The position numbers and the translations under genes were made by a program. The notes below the pieces were generated by a model. That model saw nothing but the letters and a program-made list of their open reading frames with translations. It ran no database searches and was not told where the DNA came from. A stretch of 21,530 nt of DNA from NCBI GenBank assembly GCA_944363005.1, contig CALVTV010000101.1, forward strand, positions 1 through 21,530, given 5' to 3'. Shown piece by piece: positions 1 to 7,502 of the stretch; position 1 is the first letter of the stretch, and each line of letters begins with the position of its first letter. The stretch is from an uncultured Clostridia bacterium. Its GTDB lineage: Bacteria; Bacillota; Clostridia; Christensenellales; Aristaeellaceae.

Positions 1-14
1 ATTCTGTTATAGTA

Positions 15-43
15 ATTATACACAAAATGGAAATATTTGTCAA
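15..43 (-). promoter_or_regulatory. Leftward sigma-A promoter for a gene outside the window
   Basis: On the minus strand TTGACA (38-43) and TATAAT (15-20) are both perfect consensus with a 17-bp spacer. Transcription would start near position 8 and run off the left edge, so a minus-strand gene should begin just outside the window. The short palindrome TTTTGTGCAAAA sits upstream of the -35 at about 58-69 and could be an operator; that is inference. No clear intrinsic terminator separates this promoter from the end of the ROK gene at 100. Confidence 0.75.
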
Positions 44-99
44 GGAAAATCGAAATCTTTTGTGCAAAAATGCGGTTCACAGCCTCGCGAACAGCCGGT

Positions 100-1257
100 T
101 TACACCATGTCCTTGATCTGGCTGTAATTCATCGTGTGATGAAGCACGCTGGCGCAGCCGCCGAGGATGCCCGCCTTTTTGCCCAGCTGGGAGTACTCGA
201 CGCGGATGGGGTTGGGCGTTTTGCCCTTGAGCTTCTGGAGGATTTCGGGCAGGCAGTCCTTGGCGCTCTCCATCACGCCGCCGCCGAGCACGATGACTTC
301 GGGGTCAAGGAGCGTGGAGATGGCGACGAGCACCATCGCCAGCCGCTTTTTGAAATCGTCGATCAGCTCAACCGCCCAGGGAACCTGATCCTGCGCATAC
401 GCAAAGAGCATCTGCGGCGTGATGACCTCCCCCTCGCGGGCGTATTGCATCGCGCTTTCTTGCAGGCCGTAGCCGGAGAGGCGCGTTTCCAGCGCGCCGT
501 ATTGCGGATACTCGTAGTCGAGCTCCTTTTCGTTGAAGATGAGATAGCCCAATTCGCCCGCGCCGTGATGCGCGCCGCGGAAGATGCAGCGGTCCAGAAC
601 GATGCCCATGCCCAGCAGCGTGCCGATGTGGATATACGCCAGGTTGAGCGCCTTTTGTTCGCTGCCGAACCAGGATTCGCCGAGCGCTTCCAGGTTGACG
701 TCGTTTTCCACGAGGATTGGGCAGTCAAAATGCTCGGCGAGCCGGTCCGCCAGGCAAACGTCGTTCAGCCCGACCGTCGGCGCGGCGATCACCTTGTTGC
801 CGTTGAGCACGACGCCCGGCACGCCCACGGAGATGCCGCGCACGATCTTGCCCTTTGCGTGCGCGTACATGTCGCTGGCCAGCGAACGGATCAGCTCCAC
901 GCAGTCTTCACCCTTGCGCTGGTGATCCTTGAGCGTATGGCTTTGAAGGATCTGGCCGGTGATGGTGCACAGGGCCGCCATGGCCTTTTGTCCGCCGACC
1001 ACGATGGAGATGACCACGTTGAGCTGGGCGTCCAGTTCAATGAGCGGGCGGCGGCGGCCGCCGCTGAACTCATACTCGCCCTGCAGGCAGATGAGCCGCT
1101 CTTCCATCAATTCATCGGTGATGCGCACCACGCTGGAGAGGCTGAGCGCAAGATCCGCCGCGACAGCCGTTCGGGAAACCTTTCCCCGAAGGCGCATGTA
1201 CTCCAGAATGCAGGTGCGGTTGATGTCGCGCATTTCTCTTGAGATCACTGGACGCAT
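100..1257 (-). CDS. ROK-family transcriptional regulator
   Basis: This encodes a 385-residue protein of the ROK (repressor, ORF, kinase) family, most likely a DNA-binding sugar-responsive regulator of this cluster. Residues about 5-75 form a winged helix-turn-helix (SRTAVAADLALSLSSVVRITDEL, with the recognition helix around 38-50). The rest is a ROK domain that keeps ENDVNLEALGE (184-194, catalytic-type Asp186) and GAGELGY (232-238). The ATP-binding DxGGT is replaced by VVGGQ near 86-90. The usual zinc site (GH followed by a Cys cluster) is absent, with Tyr where His is expected. It is therefore probably a regulator without kinase activity. The start at 1257 is chosen for GGAGAGG 11 bases upstream; the frame stays open further upstream but runs into the malic enzyme gene. 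It lies 29 bp after malic enzyme and is probably cotranscribed with it. Confidence 0.9.
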   Translation of the reverse strand: MRPVISREMRDINRTCILEYMRLRGKVSRTAVAADLALSLSSVVRITDELMEERLICLQGEYEFSGGRRRPLIELDAQLNVVISIVVGGQKAMAALCTITGQILQSHTLKDHQRKGEDCVELIRSLASDMYAHAKGKIVRGISVGVPGVVLNGNKVIAAPTVGLNDVCLADRLAEHFDCPILVENDVNLEALGESWFGSEQKALNLAYIHIGTLLGMGIVLDRCIFRGAHHGAGELGYLIFNEKELDYEYPQYGALETRLSGYGLQESAMQYAREGEVITPQMLFAYAQDQVPWAVELIDDFKKRLAMVLVAISTLLDPEVIVLGGGVMESAKDCLPEILQKLKGKTPNPIRVEYSQLGKKAGILGGCASVLHHTMNYSQIKDMV

Positions 1258-1286
1258 ATCGTTTGATTCCTCTCCGTGCAGTATTG

Positions 1287-2456
1287 TTATGCGCGCGCCA
1301 CGCCGGTTTGCCTTGCGGCGCGCATGACGGCCTGCGCGACCGCGCGCGCGCAGCGCGGGTCCAGCGCATCCGGCAGGATGTATTCGGGTGAGAGCGCGTC
1401 GGCGGCCAGTTCGCTCAGCGCCAGGGAAGCCGCGGTTTCCATCGCCTCGTTGATACACGACGCGCGGCAATCCAGCGCGCCGCGGAAGATGCCCGGAAAC
1501 GCGAGCACGTTGTTGATCTGGTTGCAAAAATCGCTTCGGCCCGTGCCCACGACGGCGGCGCCTGCCGCAAGCGCTTCATCCGGCATGATTTCCGGCGTCG
1601 GGTTGGCGAGCGCAAAGACGACCGGCCGGGGCGCCATTTCGCGCACCATCTCGCCGGTGAGCACGCCGGGCGCCGAAACGCCGATGAACACGTCCGCGCC
1701 GGACAGGGCTTGCGCCAGGCCGCCCGAGCGGTGTTCACGGTTTGTGACGCGGGCGATTTCCCTTTGCGCGTCGTTGAGTTGCGCCATGCCCTCTTCGAGG
1801 ATGCCGAAACGGTCCACCAGCGTCAGGTTCTTCGCGCCCATGTGCATCAGATGGCGCGCGATGGCGATACCGGCGGAACCGGCGCCGTTGATCACCACGT
1901 TTGCGCGCTCCATGGTGCGGCCTGTCAGCCGCAGCGCGTTGATGAGCGCCGCGGCGACGACGATGGCCGTACCGTGCTGATCGTCGTGAAACACGGGGAT
2001 GTCGCAAAGCGCCCGAAGCCGCCTTTCGATTTCAAAACAGCGCGGCGCGGCGATGTCCTCGAGATTGATGCCTCCAAAGCTCCCGGACAGCGCGGCGATG
2101 ATGCGCACCGTCTCCTCCACATCCTTGGAGCGGATGCAGAGGGGAAACGCGTCCACATCCGCAAAGGCCTTGAACAGCGCGCATTTGCCCTCCATGACGG
2201 GCATGCCGGCCTCGGGCCCGATATCGCCAAGGCCGAGCACGGCCGTGCCGTCGGTGATCACCGCGACCAGGTTGCCCCGGCGCGTGAGCGAATAGGATTC
2301 CTGCGCGTCCTGCTTGATCGCCAGGCATGCCTGCGCGACGCCGGGCGTATAGCACAGGGCGAGGTCCTTCCGGCTTTCAACCGGGACGCGGGAGATCACC
2401 TCGATTTTTCCCTTCCATTCCCGGTGCTTTTGCAACGATTCTTCCTGTATGGTCAT
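1287..2456 (-). CDS. NAD(P)-dependent malic enzyme (short bacterial form)
   Basis: This 389-residue cytosolic enzyme decarboxylates L-malate oxidatively to pyruvate and CO2, reducing NAD or NADP. The features visible are CYTPGVA (35-41, catalytic Tyr36), MEGKCALFKAFADVD (88-102, catalytic lysine region), LEDI (132-135) and FHDDQHGT (156-163) for metal and substrate, and the Rossmann loop GAGSAG (191-196). Length fits the short form of about 390-410 residues. An upstream GAGGGAGAAAG supports the ATG at 2456. It is first in a two-gene unit with the ROK regulator and has its own promoter at 2531-2559. Being next to a lyase expected to release fumarate, it may convert the resulting C4 acid to pyruvate; that link is inference. 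The choice of NAD versus NADP cannot be read from the sequence with confidence. Confidence 0.95.
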   Translation of the reverse strand: MTIQEESLQKHREWKGKIEVISRVPVESRKDLALCYTPGVAQACLAIKQDAQESYSLTRRGNLVAVITDGTAVLGLGDIGPEAGMPVMEGKCALFKAFADVDAFPLCIRSKDVEETVRIIAALSGSFGGINLEDIAAPRCFEIERRLRALCDIPVFHDDQHGTAIVVAAALINALRLTGRTMERANVVINGAGSAGIAIARHLMHMGAKNLTLVDRFGILEEGMAQLNDAQREIARVTNREHRSGGLAQALSGADVFIGVSAPGVLTGEMVREMAPRPVVFALANPTPEIMPDEALAAGAAVVGTGRSDFCNQINNVLAFPGIFRGALDCRASCINEAMETAASLALSELAADALSPEYILPDALDPRCARAVAQAVMRAARQTGVARA

Positions 2457-2530
2457 CTTTCTCCCTCTTTCAAACCACGGTTTAAAGAGCCGAAAGATGC
2501 GCTTTAACGCAGAAGATCTTGAACAATTCC

Positions 2531-2559
2531 GTTATATCACACACATTTCGGCTTGTCAA
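2531..2559 (-). promoter_or_regulatory. Promoter of the malic enzyme-ROK unit
   Basis: On the minus strand TTGACA (2554-2559) and TATAAC (2531-2536) are separated by 17 bp, with a TGA just before the -10 (extended -10 type). The expected start near 2524 gives a leader of about 68 bases. The -35 lies 15 bp past the stop of the kinase gene, with no terminator between, so readthrough from the upstream operon is also possible. A near-palindrome AAACCACGGTTT (2472-2483) lies in the leader close to the ribosome site. Confidence 0.8.
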
Positions 2560-2573
2560 TCCTTGCCAGGGGT

Positions 2574-3518
2574 TCATGCGCCCTGCGCCAGCGGCATGCC
2601 GCTGTGCTTGGCGGCCAGGTACACCGCGCCCCATTCGGCTTCCCGGCTCAGCGGCGCGGACGTGAGCAGCGGGAACACCTGCCTCACCCGGCGCGTCACC
2701 TCGTCCATCAGCCAGGGCGTGCGCGTGAGCATGGAGCCGGAGAACACGAGCGGATAATGCGCATCCGCCATATGCAGTCGGCGGCCCAGCGCCAGCGCCA
2801 AATCCGAAAGGTGCTGCGCGGCGCTTTGCATGATCGGCCGCGCCATGGCGTCCCCCTCCTCGAACGCGGAAACCACGCACAGCGCGAGCTGGGCCATTTC
2901 GGACTTGTTGCTCTGGTAAACAAAGTCAACCAGTTCGTCGATTTCCCGGATGCCCAGCGCATCGCAAATTCGTTCAAACATCGGGCTTGGCGCGCCGGTT
3001 TTGTCGTATTCGTGAAGGACGGCCTGTATCGCCTTGCGGCTGATCCAGTAGGCGGACCCCTCGTCGCCCACCAGATAGCCGTACCCGCCGACGCGGCAAT
3101 CCACGCCCGCGCGGTTGACGCCATAGCCGATGGAACCCGTTCCGCTGATGAGCAGAATGCCCGGCTTGCCCTTCGTTTCCGCCGCAAGCGCGATTTCCGC
3201 GTCGTTGACGATCAGCGTACGGCATGGGAAGTGGAGTTGTTTGACGATTTCGTTGACCTCGCGGCGGGATTTCTCCGTATCCACTCCGGCTGTGCCCAGG
3301 CAAAGCCCCTGGCAATCCTCCAGCGCGCAGCCGCTTTCCCTGAGAAATTGATCCAGAATCGCCTGAAGATTGGCCAGAACGCACGAAACGGGGTTGCTCT
3401 CCACGTTCGTGCTCTTGCCCACGCAATGCCCCAGCACCGCGCCGTTCTCGTCACAGGCCAGCAGTCTGGAGTTCGTGCCGCCGCCGTCAATACCGATCAG
3501 GTACTTCAAACTCATCAT
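2574..3518 (-). CDS. BadF/BadG/BcrA/BcrD-type kinase (N-acetylglucosamine-kinase-like)
   Basis: This 314-residue cytosolic ATPase of the ASKHA fold is closest in layout to eukaryotic-type N-acetylglucosamine kinases, which phosphorylate an aminosugar or related sugar. The phosphate-1 loop IGIDGGGTNSR (8-18), GTAGVD (75-80), NDAEIA (105-110, putative base Asp106), phosphate-2 ISGTGSIGYG (124-133) and GDEGSAYW (151-158) are all present. The gene overlaps the lyase stop by four bases (ATGA), a sign of translational coupling. A second ATG follows at once (3515) and is better spaced from AGAGG, so the true start may be one codon later. It is last in the importer operon. It probably phosphorylates the sugar-like part released by the upstream enzymes, but the substrate cannot be told from sequence. 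Confidence 0.88.
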   Translation of the reverse strand: MMSLKYLIGIDGGGTNSRLLACDENGAVLGHCVGKSTNVESNPVSCVLANLQAILDQFLRESGCALEDCQGLCLGTAGVDTEKSRREVNEIVKQLHFPCRTLIVNDAEIALAAETKGKPGILLISGTGSIGYGVNRAGVDCRVGGYGYLVGDEGSAYWISRKAIQAVLHEYDKTGAPSPMFERICDALGIREIDELVDFVYQSNKSEMAQLALCVVSAFEEGDAMARPIMQSAAQHLSDLALALGRRLHMADAHYPLVFSGSMLTRTPWLMDEVTRRVRQVFPLLTSAPLSREAEWGAVYLAAKHSGMPLAQGA

Positions 3519-5044
3519 CCTCTGCTGTTTTCTACAATGGCGCGCAGTCCTGCTTCCTGCTTGTCCTGCGACGCCTGTTCCACGGCCTTGCGCTGATCCA
3601 TCCACGCTTCCCGCTGGGCCTGGCGCTCGCGCTCCCTTTTTAACATGTCCGCCATGGCCTTCGGGCCGCAGCCGCCCGGCACGTTGCGGATGGAGACGAA
3701 GTGCTCCGGCTGCAGGCAGGCGGTGAGCGTGGCAAACGGGGTATGCAGCGGCTTTCCGGTTACGTCCTGATACATCGCCGCCATCTCCTGCGCGTTCAGG
3801 CTCGTCAGGCTGCGTCCCTGGGCGGAGAGCGTGCGCGCCACGCGGGAAGCTACGCTGTGCGCCTTGCGGAAGGGGATGGCTTCCTCGCGAACGAGCGTGT
3901 CCGCCAGCTCGGTGATGGCGGCAAAACCATTGCGCGCGCGCTCGAGCAGCACCTCGCGGTTGACGCTCAGCGTGCCCATCACGTTGCCCCAGAGCGCATA
4001 GCACTTGGAAAGCGTGTCGCACGCGCTCCAGAGGAAGGGCTGCGCGTCGTCCTCGGTATCGACGATGTCGCCGTAGGGCGTGTTATGCAGCATGGAAAGC
4101 AGCGTCGCGCACTGTCCGCCTACGGAGGACAGCAGGCTGCGCAGGTGTTCGATGGAGACGGGGTTGCGCTTCTGGGGCATGATCGAGCTGATCTGCACGT
4201 ACGGGTCCGCCGCGCGGATGCCGTTGTATTCCTGGCCCGCCCAGAGCATCAGGTCCTGTACGATGCGGCCCGCGTCGATGGCGCAAAGCTGCAGGGCCGT
4301 CGCGGCCTCGCCCAGATAGTCGCCGCCGCCGATGGCGTCGTAGCTGTTGAGAATATAGCCGTCAAAGCCGAGCAACTCGGCCATTCTGTCCCGGTCAATC
4401 GGGAAGCCCGTCGTCGTGATGGCGCAGGCGCCCATGGCGCTGCGGTTCACGGTTTCGTAGGCGGGCACCAGGCGGTCAAAGTCCCGGTTGAGGATTTGGC
4501 AGGCCGCCAGCAGGTAATGGCCCAGGGTGCTGACCTGCGCCTGCTGGGTATGGGTGATGGCGACCATGATGGTCTGCTCGTGCTCCTTGGCCAGAACGGC
4601 CACCTTGGCGATGAAATCGCTGAGCGCCTCCATCACCTGCGCCAACCGGCGGCGCAGCACCATGCGGTACATGGTCACGCCCATGTCGTTGCGGCTGCGC
4701 GCCAGATGCAGGCTTCCGGCGGGATCGCCGCACAGCTCCAGCAGCTTGCCCTCGACCTCGAAGAACAGGTCCTCGTACGCTCCGGTGTATTCGCCGTGGG
4801 CGAGCGCGTCCGTGTCGATCTGACGCAGGCCCTTTTCAATGGCCAGCGCCTCATCGGCCGTGAGCAGCCCCTGCTCGCGCAACATGATCAGCTGCGCGCG
4901 GTTGACCTCCATCATCGCGCCCAGCAGGTTCTCCTTCGCGTTGTCATACGCCGGCTTGAGCACCAGCGCCGTAAACGCCTTGGAGGGGAAACGGTTCCCG
5001 TCCTGCGCCTGAATCTGCGCCCGAAGCGCGTCAAATTCGTTCAT
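3515..5044 (-). CDS. Argininosuccinate-lyase-family C-N lyase, substrate unknown
   Basis: This 509-residue member of the aspartase/fumarase superfamily is closest to argininosuccinate lyase (ArgH) by its motifs. These are SLHLARSRND (111-120), ITHTQQAQ (163-170, with the conserved active-site His165) and the mobile serine loop SSIMPQKRNP (286-295). Family members eliminate fumarate from an N-substituted aspartate. Typical ArgH is about 460 residues; this protein has roughly 50 extra at the C end, charged and Gln/Arg/Glu-rich, likely helical. The setting is a catabolic importer operon with no arginine genes, so I think the substrate is an imported succinyl- or aspartyl-type conjugate rather than argininosuccinate. 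An aminopolycarboxylate, as cleaved by EDDS lyase of the same superfamily, is one option. AGGAG sits 8 bases before the ATG. It starts 15 bp after the creatininase stop and overlaps the kinase start. Confidence 0.87.
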   Translation of the reverse strand: MNEFDALRAQIQAQDGNRFPSKAFTALVLKPAYDNAKENLLGAMMEVNRAQLIMLREQGLLTADEALAIEKGLRQIDTDALAHGEYTGAYEDLFFEVEGKLLELCGDPAGSLHLARSRNDMGVTMYRMVLRRRLAQVMEALSDFIAKVAVLAKEHEQTIMVAITHTQQAQVSTLGHYLLAACQILNRDFDRLVPAYETVNRSAMGACAITTTGFPIDRDRMAELLGFDGYILNSYDAIGGGDYLGEAATALQLCAIDAGRIVQDLMLWAGQEYNGIRAADPYVQISSIMPQKRNPVSIEHLRSLLSSVGGQCATLLSMLHNTPYGDIVDTEDDAQPFLWSACDTLSKCYALWGNVMGTLSVNREVLLERARNGFAAITELADTLVREEAIPFRKAHSVASRVARTLSAQGRSLTSLNAQEMAAMYQDVTGKPLHTPFATLTACLQPEHFVSIRNVPGGCGPKAMADMLKRERERQAQREAWMDQRKAVEQASQDKQEAGLRAIVENSRG

Positions 5045-5059
5045 GATGATTTCTCCTCT

Positions 5060-5773
5060 CTACTTCGTAAAGTGCAGCCACTGGGCGACGAGCTTGTCCA
5101 GCTCCGCGTAGGCGGCTTGCAGCGTCTTTTCACCGATGACCGTGCTTGCGGCGGAAATCTGCCCGCCGTATCGGTTCAGGCCCATCGCTTCGCCCTCAAC
5201 GTGGACGTGGCGGCCCGGCAGTTTGCGGCTGGTCAGGTCGTAGCGCGCTTCGCCTTCGGCCTGCTGGCCCAGCGCGGCCCACGCGCAGGAGAGCTCGTAC
5301 GGCCCGCCATGCCCGCGCCCGCCGCCGGGAAAGAGCGCCTCGGTCTGTTCCGAAGAGAGCAGCTCCCACCAGTTGACCACCAGCGTATGCACCGGGCCGC
5401 GCATCGCCTCCGCCGCCGCGCGCGCCATGGACATGTTGCCGTCGTGCGCGTTGAGCAGCATCACCCGGGAAAAGCCCGCGGCGTAAATGCCCCGCAGCAC
5501 GTCGATCAGGTAGGCGAGCATGGTCGGCGGCGAAACGGAAATGGTCGGCGCGCCCTGGGTCTTGTTCGGGCAGGTGGTGTAATACACCGGGGGATAGACG
5601 GCGCAGCGGTACGCCGTTTGCGCATAGGCGGCGAACGCCTGCGCGATGGCCGCGTCCGTGCCCAGCGGGGCCATCGGCCCGTGGTATTCAAAGCTGGCCA
5701 GGGGCAGCAGCGCAAAGTCGCTTTCGGCGGCCGCGGTTTCCCAGTCCCTGCCCCAAATGCGGATTGCCTCCAA
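5060..5773 (-). CDS. Creatininase-family metal-dependent amidohydrolase
   Basis: This 237-residue protein belongs to the creatininase family, whose metalloenzymes hydrolyse amide bonds, including creatinine ring opening, formamide cleavage and MftE-type peptide trimming. The metal and active-site pattern is visible: FEYHG (Glu29, His31), LGTD (Asp40), NAHDGN (His110) and RGHGGPYELS (His155, Glu160). Length matches the family (about 230-260). The start is taken as TTG at 5773 because AGGAGG lies seven bases upstream and no suitable ATG exists; upstream of it the frame enters the permease gene. It begins 14 bp after the permease stop and ends in TAG. The likely role is to open an amide in the imported compound before or after the lyase step. 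True creatinine use is unlikely given these neighbours. Confidence 0.85.
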   Translation of the reverse strand: MEAIRIWGRDWETAAAESDFALLPLASFEYHGPMAPLGTDAAIAQAFAAYAQTAYRCAVYPPVYYTTCPNKTQGAPTISVSPPTMLAYLIDVLRGIYAAGFSRVMLLNAHDGNMSMARAAAEAMRGPVHTLVVNWWELLSSEQTEALFPGGGRGHGGPYELSCAWAALGQQAEGEARYDLTSRKLPGRHVHVEGEAMGLNRYGGQISAASTVIGEKTLQAAYAELDKLVAQWLHFTK

Positions 5774-5787
5774 AGGGGTTCCTCCTC

Positions 5788-7500
5788 TCAGATCGCGGAA
5801 GCGGTGCTGTCGCCCTTGATCTTCTCGGAGATCAGCAGCAGCACGGCGACCAGCACGATTTGCAGCGTGCCGTAGGCGCAGGCCGTTCCAAAGCGGAACG
5901 AGTACATCTGGTTGTTGATCGCCACGGAGATGGGCATGCTGGAGGGCGTGTACAGCAGAATCGACGCGACGAATTCGCCGATGCCCTGCACAAAGCCGAG
6001 GATCGCGCCCGAGGCGATGCCGCCCGCCACCATCGGCAGCACGATCTTGCCGAACGTATAGAGCCAACCGGCGCCAAGGCCACGCGCGGCCTCCTCGCAG
6101 GAGCCGTCCGTCTGCGCGAAGGAAGCGTAGGTGGAGCGGTAGACCAGCGGCAGATGGCGCACGAAGTAGGCGATGGGCAGGATGAAGAACGTGCCGACAA
6201 AGACCTGACCGAAGCTGAAGACCGTGGGCACGTTAAAGGCGGCAATCAAACTGATGCCGACGACCGTGCCCGGCAGCGACCAGGGCAGCATGATGAGTTT
6301 GTCGACCACGCCGCGCCCGCGGAAGCGGCGGCGGCTGATGAAATAGGCTGCGATGACGCCGAAGATCACGTTGCCGATCGTGGCCGCCGAGGACATGATC
6401 AGGCTGTTGCGGATCGGGGCGAGAATTTTCGGGTTAGAGAACAGGTCGATGTAATACTGAATCGTGTACTGCGTCGGCAGGACCTGCGTCGTCCACTTGC
6501 CGTTGACCGAGAAGGAGATCAGGATGATCGTCAAAATCGGCAGCATCAGGAAGAGCACCGCCGCAAACGAGGCAACGATGGCCACGACGCGCGCGGCCTT
6601 GTTCTTGACCTCCTTGCGGTGAACGGGCGTTCCCTTGCTGACGCTGGCATAGCTCCTTCGGCTCTCGTAAATGCGCATGAGCACCAGGAAGGAAATGGAA
6701 ATCAGCGCCAGAATCGTGGACTGGCAGGAAGCCATGGCCAAATCGCCGTTGGTGCGCGAGATGACGATCTGCATGGTCAGCGTGCGATCCACGCCGTAAA
6801 TCAGCGGCGCGGTATAAGAGGCCATGGAGATCATGAAAACGAGCATGCTCGCCGCGACGATGGAGGGGGTGAGCATCGGCAGGCGCACCCGCCAGAACAC
6901 TTGCCACTTGTTGCAGCCCAGGCCGTTGGCGGCCTCCTCCAGCGAGGTATCCGCATTGCGCAGCGCCGCGGAGACCGGGAGGTAAAAATAGGTATACATG
7001 GTGAAGGTATGCATCATCAGCACACCGGCGATGCCGTCCAGATAGAAGGGCACCTGCGGCAGGCCAAAGAGCACCTTGAGCCCGCGGGGGATGATGCCGC
7101 TTTCGCCATAGAGGAAGTCGAAGGAAAACGCGCCGATGAGCGAGGGCAGCGCCATGGGGATGACGGCAAACGCCTTGAGCATGCGCCGGCCGGGGAACTC
7201 AAAGCTCTCCAGCAAAAACGCCATGCCCACGCCCACGATGCCGCAGGTGATCACGCTCAGCACGCTGATGTAAAAGCTGTTCCAGGTCGCCTCCAGGTTG
7301 GTCATGCTCGTGGTGTTGAAGAAGCGGCGGTACAGGTCGAGCGAGAAGTGCCCGTCCACGAAGAAGCCGTCCTTGAAGATGCTGATGAGCGGGTAGACCA
7401 CGTAGCCCAGCAGCACGAAGAACACCGGCAGCAGCACCACATAGATGAACCAGGGGCGCGAGGAGATGGGAAGCCTGCGCGAGGCGCTGCGATTATTCAT
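5788..7500 (-). CDS. ABC transporter permease, fused double type (FbpB/AfuB-like)
   Basis: This 570-residue inner-membrane permease has two BPD permease domains in one chain, as in ferric, sulfonate or aminoethylphosphonate importers of the iron(III) family. Each half has about six hydrophobic spans and an EAA loop that docks the ATPase: EEAANGLGCNKWQVFWRVRLP in the first half and EEAARGLGAGWLYTFGKIVLP in the second. A polar linker near residues 280-310 joins the halves. I take ATG at 7500, since GGGAGG lies seven bases upstream; a GTG at 7506 overlapping the ATPase stop (GTGA) is the alternative. It follows the ATPase gene with almost no gap and precedes the creatininase gene by 14 bp. Confidence 0.92.
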   Translation of the reverse strand: MNNRSASRRLPISSRPWFIYVVLLPVFFVLLGYVVYPLISIFKDGFFVDGHFSLDLYRRFFNTTSMTNLEATWNSFYISVLSVITCGIVGVGMAFLLESFEFPGRRMLKAFAVIPMALPSLIGAFSFDFLYGESGIIPRGLKVLFGLPQVPFYLDGIAGVLMMHTFTMYTYFYLPVSAALRNADTSLEEAANGLGCNKWQVFWRVRLPMLTPSIVAASMLVFMISMASYTAPLIYGVDRTLTMQIVISRTNGDLAMASCQSTILALISISFLVLMRIYESRRSYASVSKGTPVHRKEVKNKAARVVAIVASFAAVLFLMLPILTIILISFSVNGKWTTQVLPTQYTIQYYIDLFSNPKILAPIRNSLIMSSAATIGNVIFGVIAAYFISRRRFRGRGVVDKLIMLPWSLPGTVVGISLIAAFNVPTVFSFGQVFVGTFFILPIAYFVRHLPLVYRSTYASFAQTDGSCEEAARGLGAGWLYTFGKIVLPMVAGGIASGAILGFVQGIGEFVASILLYTPSSMPISVAINNQMYSFRFGTACAYGTLQIVLVAVLLLISEKIKGDSTASAI

Positions 7501-7502
7501 CC

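Noticed and set aside
1258..1527. N-terminal extension of the ROK protein to 1527
   Set aside because: It would overlap the malic enzyme gene by 240 bases; a good ribosome site and a typical ROK N end support 1257.
5060..5773. True creatinine amidohydrolase for creatinine use
   Set aside because: The family is broad and there is no creatinase or other creatine gene nearby; only the family-level call is supported.
5774..6067. N-terminal extension of the creatininase-like protein into the permease gene
   Set aside because: The creatininase domain begins right after the TTG at 5773, which has AGGAGG in place; the extension is antisense-like Arg/His sequence in a different frame of the permease.
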